Source: Tardiphaga sp.
Lineage (GTDB): Bacteria; Pseudomonadota; Alphaproteobacteria; Rhizobiales; Xanthobacteraceae
DNA: 10,142 nt
Direction: 5' to 3'
Assembly: GCA_028290765.1 (NCBI GenBank)
Contig: JAQGJF010000495.1
Location: 1-10,142 of the forward strand
Positions 1 through 6,733 of this stretch are shown one piece after another (positions within the stretch are counted from its first letter, which is position 1; each line of letters opens with the position of its first letter). The position numbers were made by a program, and so were the translations under genes. The notes beneath the pieces are model-generated. The model was not told the DNA's origin, searched no databases, and saw nothing but the letters and a program-made list of their open reading frames with translations.

Positions 1-443
1 AGTGTTCGGATATGATCGGCAAAGATCGCGCCGCGCCGGGCGCTGTCATGTCCGAATGCGGCGAATGACGACGGCGTACCGCCGGTGCCGACGCCGACCT
101 CGAGCCTTCCGCCCAGCAGGATATCCAGAACGGCGACGTCCTCGGCAACGCGCACCGGATGCTCCAGTGGCAAGGTGATCACGCCGGTGCCGAGCCGGAT
201 GCGTCTTGTCTGGTTCGCCAGGGTCGCGAGAAAAACCAGCGGAGCTGGCAGGCCGCCTTCATCCGCGTCGAAATGATGTTGCGCGATCCACGCGGAATCG
301 AAACCGTGCCGTTCGGCGTGGACGATTTGTTCTGCCGCCAGCCTGTAGCGCTCGGCGGCGCTGGTCTGGTCGAGCAGCCTTGTGAAAAAACCGAGACGCT
401 TTGACCCTGCCCGCACGTTTGTTCTCCGCTTGTCATTCGTCAT
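1..443 (-). CDS. LLM-class flavin-dependent oxidoreductase, N-terminal part (cut by left edge)
   Basis: This is the first 147 codons of a bacterial-luciferase-like monooxygenase or oxidoreductase; the rest lies beyond the left edge. Family members are TIM barrels that use reduced FMN (or F420) to oxidise small organic molecules in the cytoplasm. After a basic leader, the frame reads KRLGFFTRLLD (about residues 15-25), then AERHGFDSAWIAQHHF (about 46-61), RIRLGTGVITLPLEHPVRVAED (about 83-104) and GGRLEVGVGTGG (about 112-123). These are the typical strand and loop signatures of the family: the WxxxHH after strand 2, the G-T-G-V strand and the GR-x-x-x-G-V-G-x-G loop. The ATG at 443 overlaps the TGA of the upstream LivF-type ATPase (ATGA), and an AGGCGG-like ribosome site lies just before it, so it is probably translated with the transporter. 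The text resembles the 'KPN_01858' luciferase-like subfamily from memory, which I cannot verify. Family call is firm; substrate is unknown. Confidence 0.9.
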   Translation of the reverse strand, partial: MTNDKRRTNVRAGSKRLGFFTRLLDQTSAAERYRLAAEQIVHAERHGFDSAWIAQHHFDADEGGLPAPLVFLATLANQTRRIRLGTGVITLPLEHPVRVAEDVAVLDILLGGRLEVGVGTGGTPSSFAAFGHDSARRGAIFADHIRT

Positions 444-1192
444 GCCGCCTGCTCACCGCCCAGATAGGCATCGCGGATGCGGGGGTCATTCAGCAAGTCC
501 TGCGCCGAGCCGGTCAGCACGATCCGGCCAGTCTGCAGGACATAGCCGCGATGGGCAATCTGCAAGGCGAGGCTCGCATTCTGTTCGACCATGAAGATGG
601 TCGTGCCGGCTCGATTGATGTCACGGACCAGTTCCAGCACGCGATCGACATAGAGCGGCGACAATCCCATGGTCGGCTCGTCCATGCAGATCAGTTTCGG
701 CCGCCCCATCAGCGCTCGCGCCATCGCCACCATCTGCTGCTCACCGCCAGATAAAGTGCCGGCGCGCTGATCCAGCCGCTGCCGCACCCGCGGGAACAAT
801 TCGAGAATGCGCTCGAGATCCTGCGTGATGGCGGCCCGGCCGGAACGGAGATAGGCGCCCATCAGGAGATTTTCCCGCACCGTCATGGCGCCAAACAGGC
901 GGCGCGCCTCCGGCACCGACCCGATGCCTCGGCGAATGATGTTCGGCGTGCGCAGGCCGCTGATGGTTTCGCCGGCAAAGGTAACGGTACCGCTCTTCGG
1001 CTGCACCAATCCGAGGATAATCTTCATGGTGGTCGACTTGCCGCTGGCGTTGCCGCCGAGCAGGCAGACGATCTCGCCTTGCGGAACCTGGAGCGAGAGA
1101 TCGAAATGCGCCTGGATCGCGCCATAGAACGTATTGATGCGGTCCAGAGCCAGCAACGTTGCGCCCGGAATGGAATCGACAGGCGAATGCAT
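440..1192 (-). CDS. ABC importer ATP-binding protein, LivF type (HAAT family)
   Basis: This is the second ATPase of a branched-chain amino-acid/amide-type importer; it hydrolyses ATP on the cytoplasmic face of the permease. The 250 residues are the usual LivF length. Visible motifs are Walker A GGNASGKST at 46-54 (family norm GPNGAGKST), the LivF-style loop VPEARRLF at about 93-100, signature LSGGEQQ at 147-153, Walker B ICMDEP at 168-173, and IFMVEQN at 199-205, where LivF proteins carry EQN instead of the usual H-loop histidine. The start is clear: a GGAGG stands 7 bases before the ATG, and that ATG shares one base with the LivG stop (TGATG). The 3' end overlaps the flavin oxidoreductase start. 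The Pro-to-Gly and Gly-to-Ser changes in Walker A are still compatible with the GxxxxGKS/T rule. Substrate of the transporter is not determined by this subunit. Confidence 0.96.
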   Translation of the reverse strand: MHSPVDSIPGATLLALDRINTFYGAIQAHFDLSLQVPQGEIVCLLGGNASGKSTTMKIILGLVQPKSGTVTFAGETISGLRTPNIIRRGIGSVPEARRLFGAMTVRENLLMGAYLRSGRAAITQDLERILELFPRVRQRLDQRAGTLSGGEQQMVAMARALMGRPKLICMDEPTMGLSPLYVDRVLELVRDINRAGTTIFMVEQNASLALQIAHRGYVLQTGRIVLTGSAQDLLNDPRIRDAYLGGEQAA

Positions 1193-2037
1193 CAGGACGC
1201 CTCCGCCACGACGGCCTGGTTCGCCTTGCCCAGCGTCGGATGTCCGAGATAGGCCTCGATGACGGCCGGATCGTGCCGCACTTGCTGCGGCTGGCCATCG
1301 GCGATCTTGACGCCGTCGTCCATGACGATGACCCGGTCGGACAGTTGCATCACCAGATCGAGCTTGTGCTCGATCAGAAGGATGGTCAGGCCGCGCTTCT
1401 TCAATTCCCCGATCAATGCCTGCATCTCGGCGGTCTCGGTCTGGTTCATGCCCGCGGTCGGTTCATCCAGCAGCAGCAGTTTTGGTTCGAGCGCGAGCGC
1501 GCGCGCAATCTCGACGCGGCGGCGATTGGCATAGGACAGGCTATGCGCGGGATCGTCGATGCGCGGCGTCAGGCGGTCGCCGAAGAAGCCGAGGATGTCC
1601 CGCACCTCGCGATCGAGCATCTGTTGTTCACGCCGCATCCAGGCCGGCTGCACCAGTGCCGCGAAAAACTCCAGCACGGCGCCGGCCGACAGCGCCGGCC
1701 AGCGCGCCGCGCGTTGCCGCGTATGCGCGCCGATCAGCACGTTCTCGCGCACGGTCAGGTTGGCAAATACCCGGCCGTGCTGGAACGTCCGCGCGAGGCC
1801 GCGCAGCGCAATGCGTTCCGGCTGCAGCCCGGTGACGGTCTCGCCGCGGAATTTGACGGTTCCGGAATCGGGACGGTCGACCCCGCTGATGAGATTGAAC
1901 AGGGTGGTCTTGCCAGCGCCGTTCGGTCCGATGATCGAGACGATCTCGCCCTCGGCGACGCTGAGGTCGATGCCGTTGACCGCGACCACGCCGCCGAAGC
2001 GACGCACCAGCGCGGAGACCTCCAGGAGCATGGTCAT
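1192..2037 (-). CDS. ABC importer ATP-binding protein, LivG type (HAAT family)
   Basis: This is the first ATPase of the importer, partner of the LivF-type protein. It has 281 residues from the ATG at 2037, normal for LivG. Motifs are Walker A GPNGAGKTT at 37-45, Q-loop Gln86 in ARTFQHGRVF, signature LSYANRRR at 167-174, Walker B LLLLDEP at 187-193 and H-loop His224 in LLIEHKLD. The insert between the Q-loop and signature (about 105-160) is typical of LivG. The signature has Ala-Asn where many LivG proteins have Gly-Gln/Asn. The frame stays open for several hundred codons upstream, but that stretch is a shadow of the permease gene and has no ABC homology. ATG 2037 or ATG 2031 (two codons later) is the real start; neither has a strong Shine-Dalgarno sequence. 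ATG 2037 forms an ATGA with the stop of a 14-codon mini-frame, so coupling may replace a ribosome site. Confidence 0.95.
   Translation of the reverse strand: MTMLLEVSALVRRFGGVVAVNGIDLSVAEGEIVSIIGPNGAGKTTLFNLISGVDRPDSGTVKFRGETVTGLQPERIALRGLARTFQHGRVFANLTVRENVLIGAHTRQRAARWPALSAGAVLEFFAALVQPAWMRREQQMLDREVRDILGFFGDRLTPRIDDPAHSLSYANRRRVEIARALALEPKLLLLDEPTAGMNQTETAEMQALIGELKKRGLTILLIEHKLDLVMQLSDRVIVMDDGVKIADGQPQQVRHDPAVIEAYLGHPTLGKANQAVVAEAS
1200..1204 (-). promoter_or_regulatory. Ribosome binding site of the LivF-type ATPase
   Basis: The minus strand reads GGAGG here, 7 bases upstream of the ATG at 1192. It lies inside the end of the LivG-type gene and fixes the LivF start. Confidence 0.75.
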
Positions 2038-2078
2038 CTGGCGCGACGCTCGTTCATGTGGGTTACCTGCGGCTTCAT
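2034..2078 (-). other. 14-codon mini-frame bridging the permease and LivG genes
   Basis: The 41-base gap between the permease stop and the LivG start holds a complete tiny reading frame, MKPQVTHMNERRAR. Its ATG directly follows the permease TGA (TGAATG), and its own TGA overlaps the LivG ATG (ATGA). This would let a ribosome re-initiate twice and pass from permease to LivG without a separate ribosome site, which LivG seems to lack. It is seen directly in the sequence, but such a frame can arise by chance, and no protein function is implied. Confidence 0.35.
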
Positions 2079-3902
2079 TCAGACCGTCCCGAACAGGCCC
2101 TGCGGGCGGAAGCGGATCAGCAGCAACAGCGCCAGTCCATAGACCAGCATGCGATAGTCGGCCGCGACGCGGAAAATCTCGGGCAGACCGACCAGCGCGG
2201 CGGCAGCGACAACGGCGCCGAACACATTGCCCATGCCGCCGAGGATCACCATCGTCAGCGCCAGCACCGATATTTGCGACGTGAAGGTTTCGAAGTTGAG
2301 ATAGGAATAGAGGTGCGCGGTAACGGCGCCGCTGATGCCGGCGACGAAGCCGCTGAACCCGAAGGCCAGCGCCTTGTAGCGATTGGGACTGATGCCGTAG
2401 GCGCGGGCCGCGACATCGTCGTCGCGCATCGCCCGCAGCGTTCTGCCGATATGGGAACTCAAAAGCCGCCGCTGGATCAGGGCGAGCGCGATCACGATGG
2501 CAAGGGTGATCCAGTAGACATCGGCGGCGGAATAGAATTGATGGCTGCCGACGGCCAGCGGCGGGATTCCCGAGATTCCGATCGGGCCTCGCGTCAGGCT
2601 TTCCCAGTTCAGGATCACCAGGCTGACGATCTCGCCGATGCCGAGGGTCGCGATCGCGATGTAGTGACCGCGCAGGCCGAAAGCCGGATACACCAGAAGC
2701 ATGCCGATGACCGCTGTCACGACGCCGGCCGCGGGAATCGAGACAAGAACCGGTACGCCGAGATCGAGCGCCAGCAGCGCCGAGGCATAGCCGCCGATCG
2801 CCAGCAGGGCCGCGTGTCCCAGCGAGATCTGTCCCGCGGTTCCGGCGACGAGCGTCAGGCTCAGCGCCAGCATCCCATAAAGCCAGGCGTTGCTGAGGGT
2901 CTGAATGATATAGGGCGAGGTGATCACGAAGGGCAGCGCGGCGCTTGCCGCGATCAGGGCCGGACCCAGCCAGGCGGGCAGCCGAACAGGGCGGCTCGGC
3001 GCGATGAACGTACCGGTCATCGGTTCCGGTGGGGTCGTCCCACGACCGCCGAACAGGCCGTTCGGCCAGAAAACAAGCACGAGAATGAGGATGACGAAGG
3101 CGAACAGATTGCGATAGCTGGTCCCGAACAGGGCGATGCCGTAACTCTCGACCAGCCCAAGGAACACGCTGCCGAAGATGGCGCCGGGCACGTTTCCGAC
3201 GCCGCCGATCACCACGGCCACCACCCCCTTCAGGGTTGCCTGAAAGCTCATGGCCGGGCTGATGTTGTTGTAGTACATGCCGACCAGGAGCCCGCTCAAT
3301 CCGCCAAGCGCAGAGGCAACCGCGAACACCGTGCGATCCACGGTGTCGACATCGACTCCCATCTGCTGTGCCGCGTCGCGATCCTGCGCCGTGGCGCGGA
3401 CCGCCCAGCCGAGCTTGGAGAATCGCAGAAATCCGAACAGCACGGCGGTGCTTGCCAGCCCGATTCCGGCGATCAGGAGATCGAGGGCGCCAATGGAGCC
3501 ACCGCCGATCTCGAAGCGCCAATCCGGCACCTGGCTCGGCAACGCGCGCGGCTGCGCCGAGAATATCAGCTGCACCAACTGGTCGAGGACCAGGCCGATC
3601 CCGATGGTGGCGAGCAGCGGGGCGATGCGGGCGCGCCCCTGCAGCGGACGCAGTCCGATCCGCTCGATCAGGATGCCGAGCAATCCGCAGGACAGTACGA
3701 CGATCAGAACCGTCAGCGGCAACGGCGTGTGCAAATAGGTGATGCAGACCAGTCCGACATAGGCACCCACCGTGTAGACGGAGCCGTGAGCGAAGTTGAT
3801 CAGGTTGGATACGCCGAAGATGAGCGCGAGCCCGACCGCCAGCAGCGCATAGATGTTTCCGACCACGAGACCGTTGATGGTGTAGTCGAACCAGGAACTC
3901 AC
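2079..3902 (-). CDS. Fused LivH-LivM permease of a HAAT-family ABC importer
   Basis: This single 607-residue inner-membrane protein contains both permease halves that are usually separate LivH (about 290-300 aa) and LivM (about 300-400 aa) proteins. Residues 1-285 are LivH-like: [21 protein letters not shown] (10-30), [16 protein letters not shown] (33-48), cytoplasmic coupling loop [18 protein letters not shown] (165-182), [13 protein letters not shown] (233-245), ending FWPNGLFG (278-285). Residues 286-309 are a hydrophilic, Pro/Thr-rich linker. Residues 310-607 are LivM-like: [16 protein letters not shown] (357-372), coupling loop [19 protein letters not shown] (486-504), GGMGNVFGA (555-563), ending FRPQGLFG (598-605). 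The two halves end in matching xFxPxGLFG motifs, as expected for homologous domains. The start codon is GTG, supported by an AGGA 7 bases upstream. No frame break is seen, so this is a real fusion. It follows the binding-protein gene by 74 bases. Confidence 0.95.
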   Translation of the reverse strand: MSSWFDYTINGLVVGNIYALLAVGLALIFGVSNLINFAHGSVYTVGAYVGLVCITYLHTPLPLTVLIVVLSCGLLGILIERIGLRPLQGRARIAPLLATIGIGLVLDQLVQLIFSAQPRALPSQVPDWRFEIGGGSIGALDLLIAGIGLASTAVLFGFLRFSKLGWAVRATAQDRDAAQQMGVDVDTVDRTVFAVASALGGLSGLLVGMYYNNISPAMSFQATLKGVVAVVIGGVGNVPGAIFGSVFLGLVESYGIALFGTSYRNLFAFVILILVLVFWPNGLFGGRGTTPPEPMTGTFIAPSRPVRLPAWLGPALIAASAALPFVITSPYIIQTLSNAWLYGMLALSLTLVAGTAGQISLGHAALLAIGGYASALLALDLGVPVLVSIPAAGVVTAVIGMLLVYPAFGLRGHYIAIATLGIGEIVSLVILNWESLTRGPIGISGIPPLAVGSHQFYSAADVYWITLAIVIALALIQRRLLSSHIGRTLRAMRDDDVAARAYGISPNRYKALAFGFSGFVAGISGAVTAHLYSYLNFETFTSQISVLALTMVILGGMGNVFGAVVAAAALVGLPEIFRVAADYRMLVYGLALLLLIRFRPQGLFGTV

Positions 3903-3909
3903 AGGTATA

Positions 3910-3913
3910 TCCT
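3910..3913 (-). promoter_or_regulatory. Ribosome binding site supporting the GTG start of the fused permease
   Basis: The minus strand reads AGGA, 7 bases before the GTG at 3902. No ATG lies close by, so this site decides the start. The rest of the 74-base spacer from the binding-protein stop shows no convincing terminator, so co-transcription is expected. Confidence 0.6.
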
Positions 3914-3976
3914 ATTCCGTCGCAGCTTCAGTCCCCGCCGCGCCGAGGTCGCAACAGGCATCCAGCGCCGACCGCG

Positions 3977-5143
3977 TCAGTTGACAACCGGCTTGGTGCC
4001 ATCCCACGCCGCGAATTTGCCGTTCTTGACGACGAGGTTGATGGTCTTGGCTCCAAGCACGCGGCGGGTCTGGGTATCGAAGGCCACCTTGCCAAAGACC
4101 ACGCTGGGCACATCCTTGATCTTGGCCAGCCCGTCGTGGATCGCTTTGCGGTCGGTGCCGTATTGCTTGATGACTTCCGCGAACAGCACGATCGTGTCGT
4201 AAGCGGTTGCTGCGAAATTGTCGGGGTCCTTGCCGTATTTCGCCTGATAGGTTTTGACGAACGCCTGGACCTCGGGGCGCGGATCGTCCGGAAAGAAATT
4301 GGCCTTGGTATAGATTCCTTCCACCGCATCGCCGCCAAGCTCCAGGAATTTCGGCGAATAAACCGAACTGACGGCGGCAACCGGCAGCTTGATTCCGGTC
4401 GATCGCAACTGTCGCGCGATCAGGGCGCCATCGGCGTAATACGCCAGGATGACGATGCCATCCGGCTTGGCGTCACGAATCCGAACCAGCGTCGAACGGT
4501 AATCCTTTTCGTCGGGCAGGAAGCCTTCCGTCGCCACGACCTCGGCACCGTTGTCCTTGGCGGCCTTGACGAAAATGTCCTTGCTGATACGGCCCCAATC
4601 CGTGTTGAGGTGGATCACCGCAGGACGCTTGAGTCCGAGTTGCTTCACCACGAATTCGGCGAGCGCCGGCTGCTCGTCGGACTGGGCGATGGAATTCGAC
4701 CACATGAAATCGCCGCCCTTGGTGAAATCGGGGTGCGAGTTGGTGAATCCGAACTGTACCAGACCGGCGCGCTGATAGATCGGCGAGGCGGCCATGGAGG
4801 CAGGGCTCGAGAAGTCGCCGAGTTCGGCGACAATCGTCGGGTCGTTGACGAATTTCTGCGCAATGGTGACGCTTTGCCGTGGATCGCTTTGGCTGTCCTC
4901 GAAGACATATTGCAGCGGACGGCCCTTGATGCCGCCTGCGCCATTGATCTGCTCGAGCGCCAGATCAAAGCCGGTCTTCCATTGCGCACCGTATTGGGCA
5001 TTGGGGCCTGTGAGCGGGCCGCTCACGCCAAGTATGATCGGGTCGGCGGCGTTGGACGGCATCGCCGCCACCACACTCAGAAGTCCGGCGGCCGCGATAC
5101 CAGCGAGCCACCGAACGGCTCCAATAGCTTTGCGCTGTTTCAT
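3977..5143 (-). CDS. ABC importer periplasmic substrate-binding protein (LivK/AmiC type, Peripla_BP_6)
   Basis: This is the periplasmic receptor that captures the substrate and delivers it to the fused permease. It has 388 residues. A Sec signal peptide is clear: basic MKQRKAIGAVR, a hydrophobic stretch at about 12-27, and a likely cleavage after SNA (residue 32) before ADPIILG. The mature part has the type-I periplasmic binding fold: ILGVSGPLTGPNAQYG (37-52), GFDLALEQINGAGGIKG (58-74), a ligand-loop region with FSSPASMAASP (111-121), VIHLNTDWG (176-184), PDGIVILAYYADGA (227-240) and AATAYDTIVLF (311-321). These are shared by receptors for branched-chain amino acids, urea and short amides, so the ligand cannot be named. 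It is the first gene after the 286-bp regulatory gap, has a GAAAGG ribosome site and a candidate promoter, and probably begins its own transcript. Confidence 0.96.
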   Translation of the reverse strand: MKQRKAIGAVRWLAGIAAAGLLSVVAAMPSNAADPIILGVSGPLTGPNAQYGAQWKTGFDLALEQINGAGGIKGRPLQYVFEDSQSDPRQSVTIAQKFVNDPTIVAELGDFSSPASMAASPIYQRAGLVQFGFTNSHPDFTKGGDFMWSNSIAQSDEQPALAEFVVKQLGLKRPAVIHLNTDWGRISKDIFVKAAKDNGAEVVATEGFLPDEKDYRSTLVRIRDAKPDGIVILAYYADGALIARQLRSTGIKLPVAAVSSVYSPKFLELGGDAVEGIYTKANFFPDDPRPEVQAFVKTYQAKYGKDPDNFAATAYDTIVLFAEVIKQYGTDRKAIHDGLAKIKDVPSVVFGKVAFDTQTRRVLGAKTINLVVKNGKFAAWDGTKPVVN

Positions 5144-5150
5144 GCCAAAA

Positions 5151-5157
5151 CCTTTCT
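5151..5157 (-). promoter_or_regulatory. Ribosome binding site of the binding-protein gene
   Basis: The minus strand reads AGAAAGG, 7 bases before the ATG at 5143. This is good Shine-Dalgarno spacing and supports the chosen start. Confidence 0.7.
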
Positions 5158-5176
5158 TGCTGGGCCGATCAGGCGA

Positions 5177-5204
5177 AAGGTACGCGGGATAATCCGAATG
5201 TCAA
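5177..5204 (-). promoter_or_regulatory. Candidate housekeeping promoter of the transporter operon
   Basis: On the minus strand a perfect TTGACA (5204-5199) is followed, after 16 bases, by TACCTT (5182-5177). The -35 element matches the sigma-70 consensus fully; the -10 element matches TATAAT at only three of six positions, which is common in GC-rich alphaproteobacteria. The implied transcript start near 5170 would leave a leader of about 27 bases before the ATG at 5143. The TTGACA sits where a promoter is expected, downstream of two dyads. This is a motif-based inference with no expression evidence. Confidence 0.5.
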
Positions 5205-5226
5205 TTCAGTGCGTTCTCGCGCGATC

Positions 5227-5243
5227 CAATAGGAAACTTATTG
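5227..5243. promoter_or_regulatory. Operator-like dyad CAATA-N7-TATTG upstream of the candidate promoter
   Basis: A perfect 5-bp inverted repeat with a 7-base spacer is centred at 5235, about 65 bases upstream of the predicted transcript start near 5170. That is where LysR-type and other activators often bind, though it lacks the LysR T-N11-A pattern. It is AT-rich against GC-rich surroundings. No regulator gene is in the window. Confidence 0.3.
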
Positions 5244-5250
5244 CGCACGA

Positions 5251-5267
5251 TGCCTTGAAAGGAGGCA
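5251..5267. promoter_or_regulatory. Second dyad TGCCT-N7-AGGCA
   Basis: Another perfect 5-bp inverted repeat, again with a 7-base spacer, is centred 24 bases upstream of the first dyad. The arms differ in sequence from the first, so the two would not bind the same protein in an obvious way. A 5-bp match could be chance. Confidence 0.2.
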
Positions 5268-5369
5268 AGTTCAGTCTTGCGACGCATCTTCAAGAGGCCG
5301 TCCTTCCTGGAGCGTTGCGTATCGGAAATGCATGTGAAGAATCTAGACCGGCGTTCTGCAACCGACGGC

Positions 5370-5405
5370 CGTTTCGGCCAGGTCTTGCGTTTCGACCAGG
5401 TCTTG
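5370..5405. repeat. Tandem duplication of an 18-bp unit in the gap before the transporter operon
   Basis: Two adjacent copies of CGTTTCGRCCAGGTCTTG (plus strand) occupy 5370-5387 and 5388-5405 with one G/A difference. They lie 25 bases downstream of the Gfo/Idh stop codon. The first copy also overlaps a short GC hairpin, GGCCG-TTT-CGGCC at 5367-5379, which has no T-run after it and so is not a classical intrinsic terminator. Apart from this repeat, the dyads and the promoter, nothing recognisable is seen in the 286-base gap from 5144 to 5429. Confidence 0.7.
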
Positions 5406-5429
5406 GCCCGGCCGCGAGCGGGGCGGAAT

Positions 5430-6578
5430 TTACGACAGCACCGGCAGATCGATCCACCGCCGCTCCGCATCGCTCCGATAACACGCCTCCGCCAGTTGCA
5501 CGCCCTTTGCCCCTGCGAGCAGCGGCGAAGGAAACGGCGTGCCGTCGACGACATGTTTCAGGAACAGCTCCCAGCCGCACCGATAGCTGTTCTTGTTGAC
5601 GTCGACGTCGGGCACTTCCTGCCATTGCGCATTGAAATCCGTGGCCTGCAGCACATCGACGCTCCAGACCGGCTTCGGTGTTCCGGCCAGGGGCTGGATG
5701 AAGCAGCGATGCAGCGTCGTCACCGCCGAGCCGAGGGTGCCGTCGATCTTCATGGTCAGCATGTCGTCGCGCTTGACGCGCGAGGCCCAGGAGCAGTCGA
5801 TCTGCGCCAGGATGCCGCCTTCGATCTGCAAGGTCGCGAATACCTCGTCCTCGACATCGACGTCATAGGGGTCGCCGCGCTCGTCGCGGCGCTTCGGCAC
5901 CTGCGTGGTCTTGCGACAGGAGACGGCCTCGATATTGCCGACCAGGTCTTCGAGGATGTAGCGCCAGTGCGGGAACATATCGAGGATCAGCCCGCCGCCT
6001 TCGCGCTTCTTGTAGTTCCAGCTCGAACGTTGCGACGGGTAGAGCTCGCCGTCGAACACCCACCAGCCGAATTCGAGCCGCACCGACAGGATGCGGCCGA
6101 AAAAGCCGGCATCGCGCACCTTGCGCAGTTTATGGAAGCCGGGGAGGAACACCTTGTCCTGCACCACGCCGTGCTTGACGCCGGCCGCCTTGGCGGCGCG
6201 GTACAAATCGAGCGCATCGTCGAGCGAATCCGCGACCGGCTTTTCCAGATAGATGTGTTTGCCTGCGGCGATGGCACGCTTGGCGCGCCCGACCCGGCCC
6301 GCCGTCAAGGCGGCGTCGAAATAGATTTTGACCGCGGGATCGGCGAGGCTGGCCGCGACATCGGTCGACCAGGCGAGGCCGCCATGCGCTGAAGCGAGCG
6401 TTGCAAGTTTTTCGGCATTGCGGCCCAGCAGCACCGGCTCCGGCACCAGCCGGTCGCCGTTCGCAAGCACCAGCCCTCCTTCGTTCCGGATCGCCAGCAG
6501 CGAGCGGATCAGATGCTGGTTCTGGCCGAGCCGCCCAGTGACGCCGTCCATCAGGATGCGGATCGATTTCGACGCCAT
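5430..6578 (-). CDS. Gfo/Idh/MocA-family NAD(P)-dependent oxidoreductase
   Basis: This is a 382-residue dehydrogenase of the glucose-fructose oxidoreductase / inositol dehydrogenase / MocA family, which oxidises or reduces hydroxyl or keto groups on sugars, cyclitols and other small molecules using NAD(P). The N-terminal Rossmann segment reads IRILMDGVTGRLGQNQHL (6-23), with glycines 12, 15 and 18 in the dinucleotide loop. The hallmark EKP is at 112-114 in HIYLEKPVADS. The C-terminal domain has EGGGLILDMFPHWRYIL (193-209), whose Asp200 and His204 fit the conserved GGG-x-x-x-D-x-x-x-H catalytic motif. There is no signal peptide, so it is cytoplasmic. It follows the amidohydrolase by 155 bases, across a palindromic repeat, and has its own GAGG ribosome site. 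The 'DGVTGRLG' opening is more like a reductase P-loop than the usual GxGxxG, but the family call is secure. Substrate is unknown. Confidence 0.93.
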   Translation of the reverse strand: MASKSIRILMDGVTGRLGQNQHLIRSLLAIRNEGGLVLANGDRLVPEPVLLGRNAEKLATLASAHGGLAWSTDVAASLADPAVKIYFDAALTAGRVGRAKRAIAAGKHIYLEKPVADSLDDALDLYRAAKAAGVKHGVVQDKVFLPGFHKLRKVRDAGFFGRILSVRLEFGWWVFDGELYPSQRSSWNYKKREGGGLILDMFPHWRYILEDLVGNIEAVSCRKTTQVPKRRDERGDPYDVDVEDEVFATLQIEGGILAQIDCSWASRVKRDDMLTMKIDGTLGSAVTTLHRCFIQPLAGTPKPVWSVDVLQATDFNAQWQEVPDVDVNKNSYRCGWELFLKHVVDGTPFPSPLLAGAKGVQLAEACYRSDAERRWIDLPVLS

Positions 6579-6587
6579 GTCAGATTA

Positions 6588-6591
6588 CCTC
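6588..6591 (-). promoter_or_regulatory. Ribosome binding site of the Gfo/Idh gene
   Basis: The minus strand reads GAGG, 9 bases before the ATG at 6578. I see no convincing promoter between the palindromic repeat and this site. Confidence 0.55.
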
Positions 6592-6628
6592 GAAGTGAAG
6601 AGTTAGCTAGCTGGGCAAAGCATTTACC

Positions 6629-6713
6629 CCGTCATTGCGAGCGGAGCGAAGCAATCCAGAGGCCACAAGAAAGAACTGGATTACTTCGTCGCAAGAGCTC
6701 CTCGCAATGACGG
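6629..6713. repeat. REP/MITE-like dispersed palindromic intergenic element
   Basis: The left arm (6629-6659) begins CCGTCATTGCGAGCGGAGCG and ends AAGCAATCCAG. The right arm (6676-6713) is its inverted copy, beginning CTGGATTACTTCGTCGC and ending TCGCAATGACGG. The arms match at both ends; the right arm carries about 7 extra bases in the middle (GCGACGA-type segment). A 16-base loop separates them. This sequence type is a well-known dispersed intergenic repeat in Bradyrhizobium, Rhodopseudomonas and other bacteria. It lies 21 bases after the amidohydrolase stop, in the leader of the Gfo/Idh gene. As RNA it would form a long stable hairpin that could protect the upstream message or reduce read-through. 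It lacks a U-run. Confidence 0.85.
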
Positions 6714-6733
6714 AGAGGCGATGCTGCCATTAA

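Noticed and set aside
2038..3522. Possible 776-residue fusion of an Arg-rich domain to the LivG-type ATPase
   Set aside because: The upstream part is an out-of-frame reading of the permease gene, full of Arg and Pro, while the permease frame is clearly coding.
2058..4202. Very long plus-strand open frame (714 codons) opposite the permease
   Set aside because: It is antisense to the fused permease and rich in Asp, Arg, Gln and His, as expected from the complement of GC-biased membrane-protein codons. It has no recognisable domain or ribosome site.
5367..5379. Intrinsic terminator after the Gfo/Idh gene
   Set aside because: The hairpin stem is only 5 bp and is not followed by a T-run on either strand.
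4136..5599. Plus-strand open frame of 487 codons opposite the binding protein and the gap
   Set aside because: It is the reverse-strand mirror of the binding-protein codons and runs through the promoter region without any known motif.
5277..6392. Plus-strand open frame of 371 codons opposite the Gfo/Idh gene
   Set aside because: The other strand encodes a clear oxidoreductase; this frame shows no domain and begins inside the regulatory gap by chance.
6629..6713. CRISPR repeat pair or tRNA-like fold
   Set aside because: The two copies are inverted and not direct, there is no spacer series, and no cloverleaf can be drawn; it matches a dispersed palindromic repeat.
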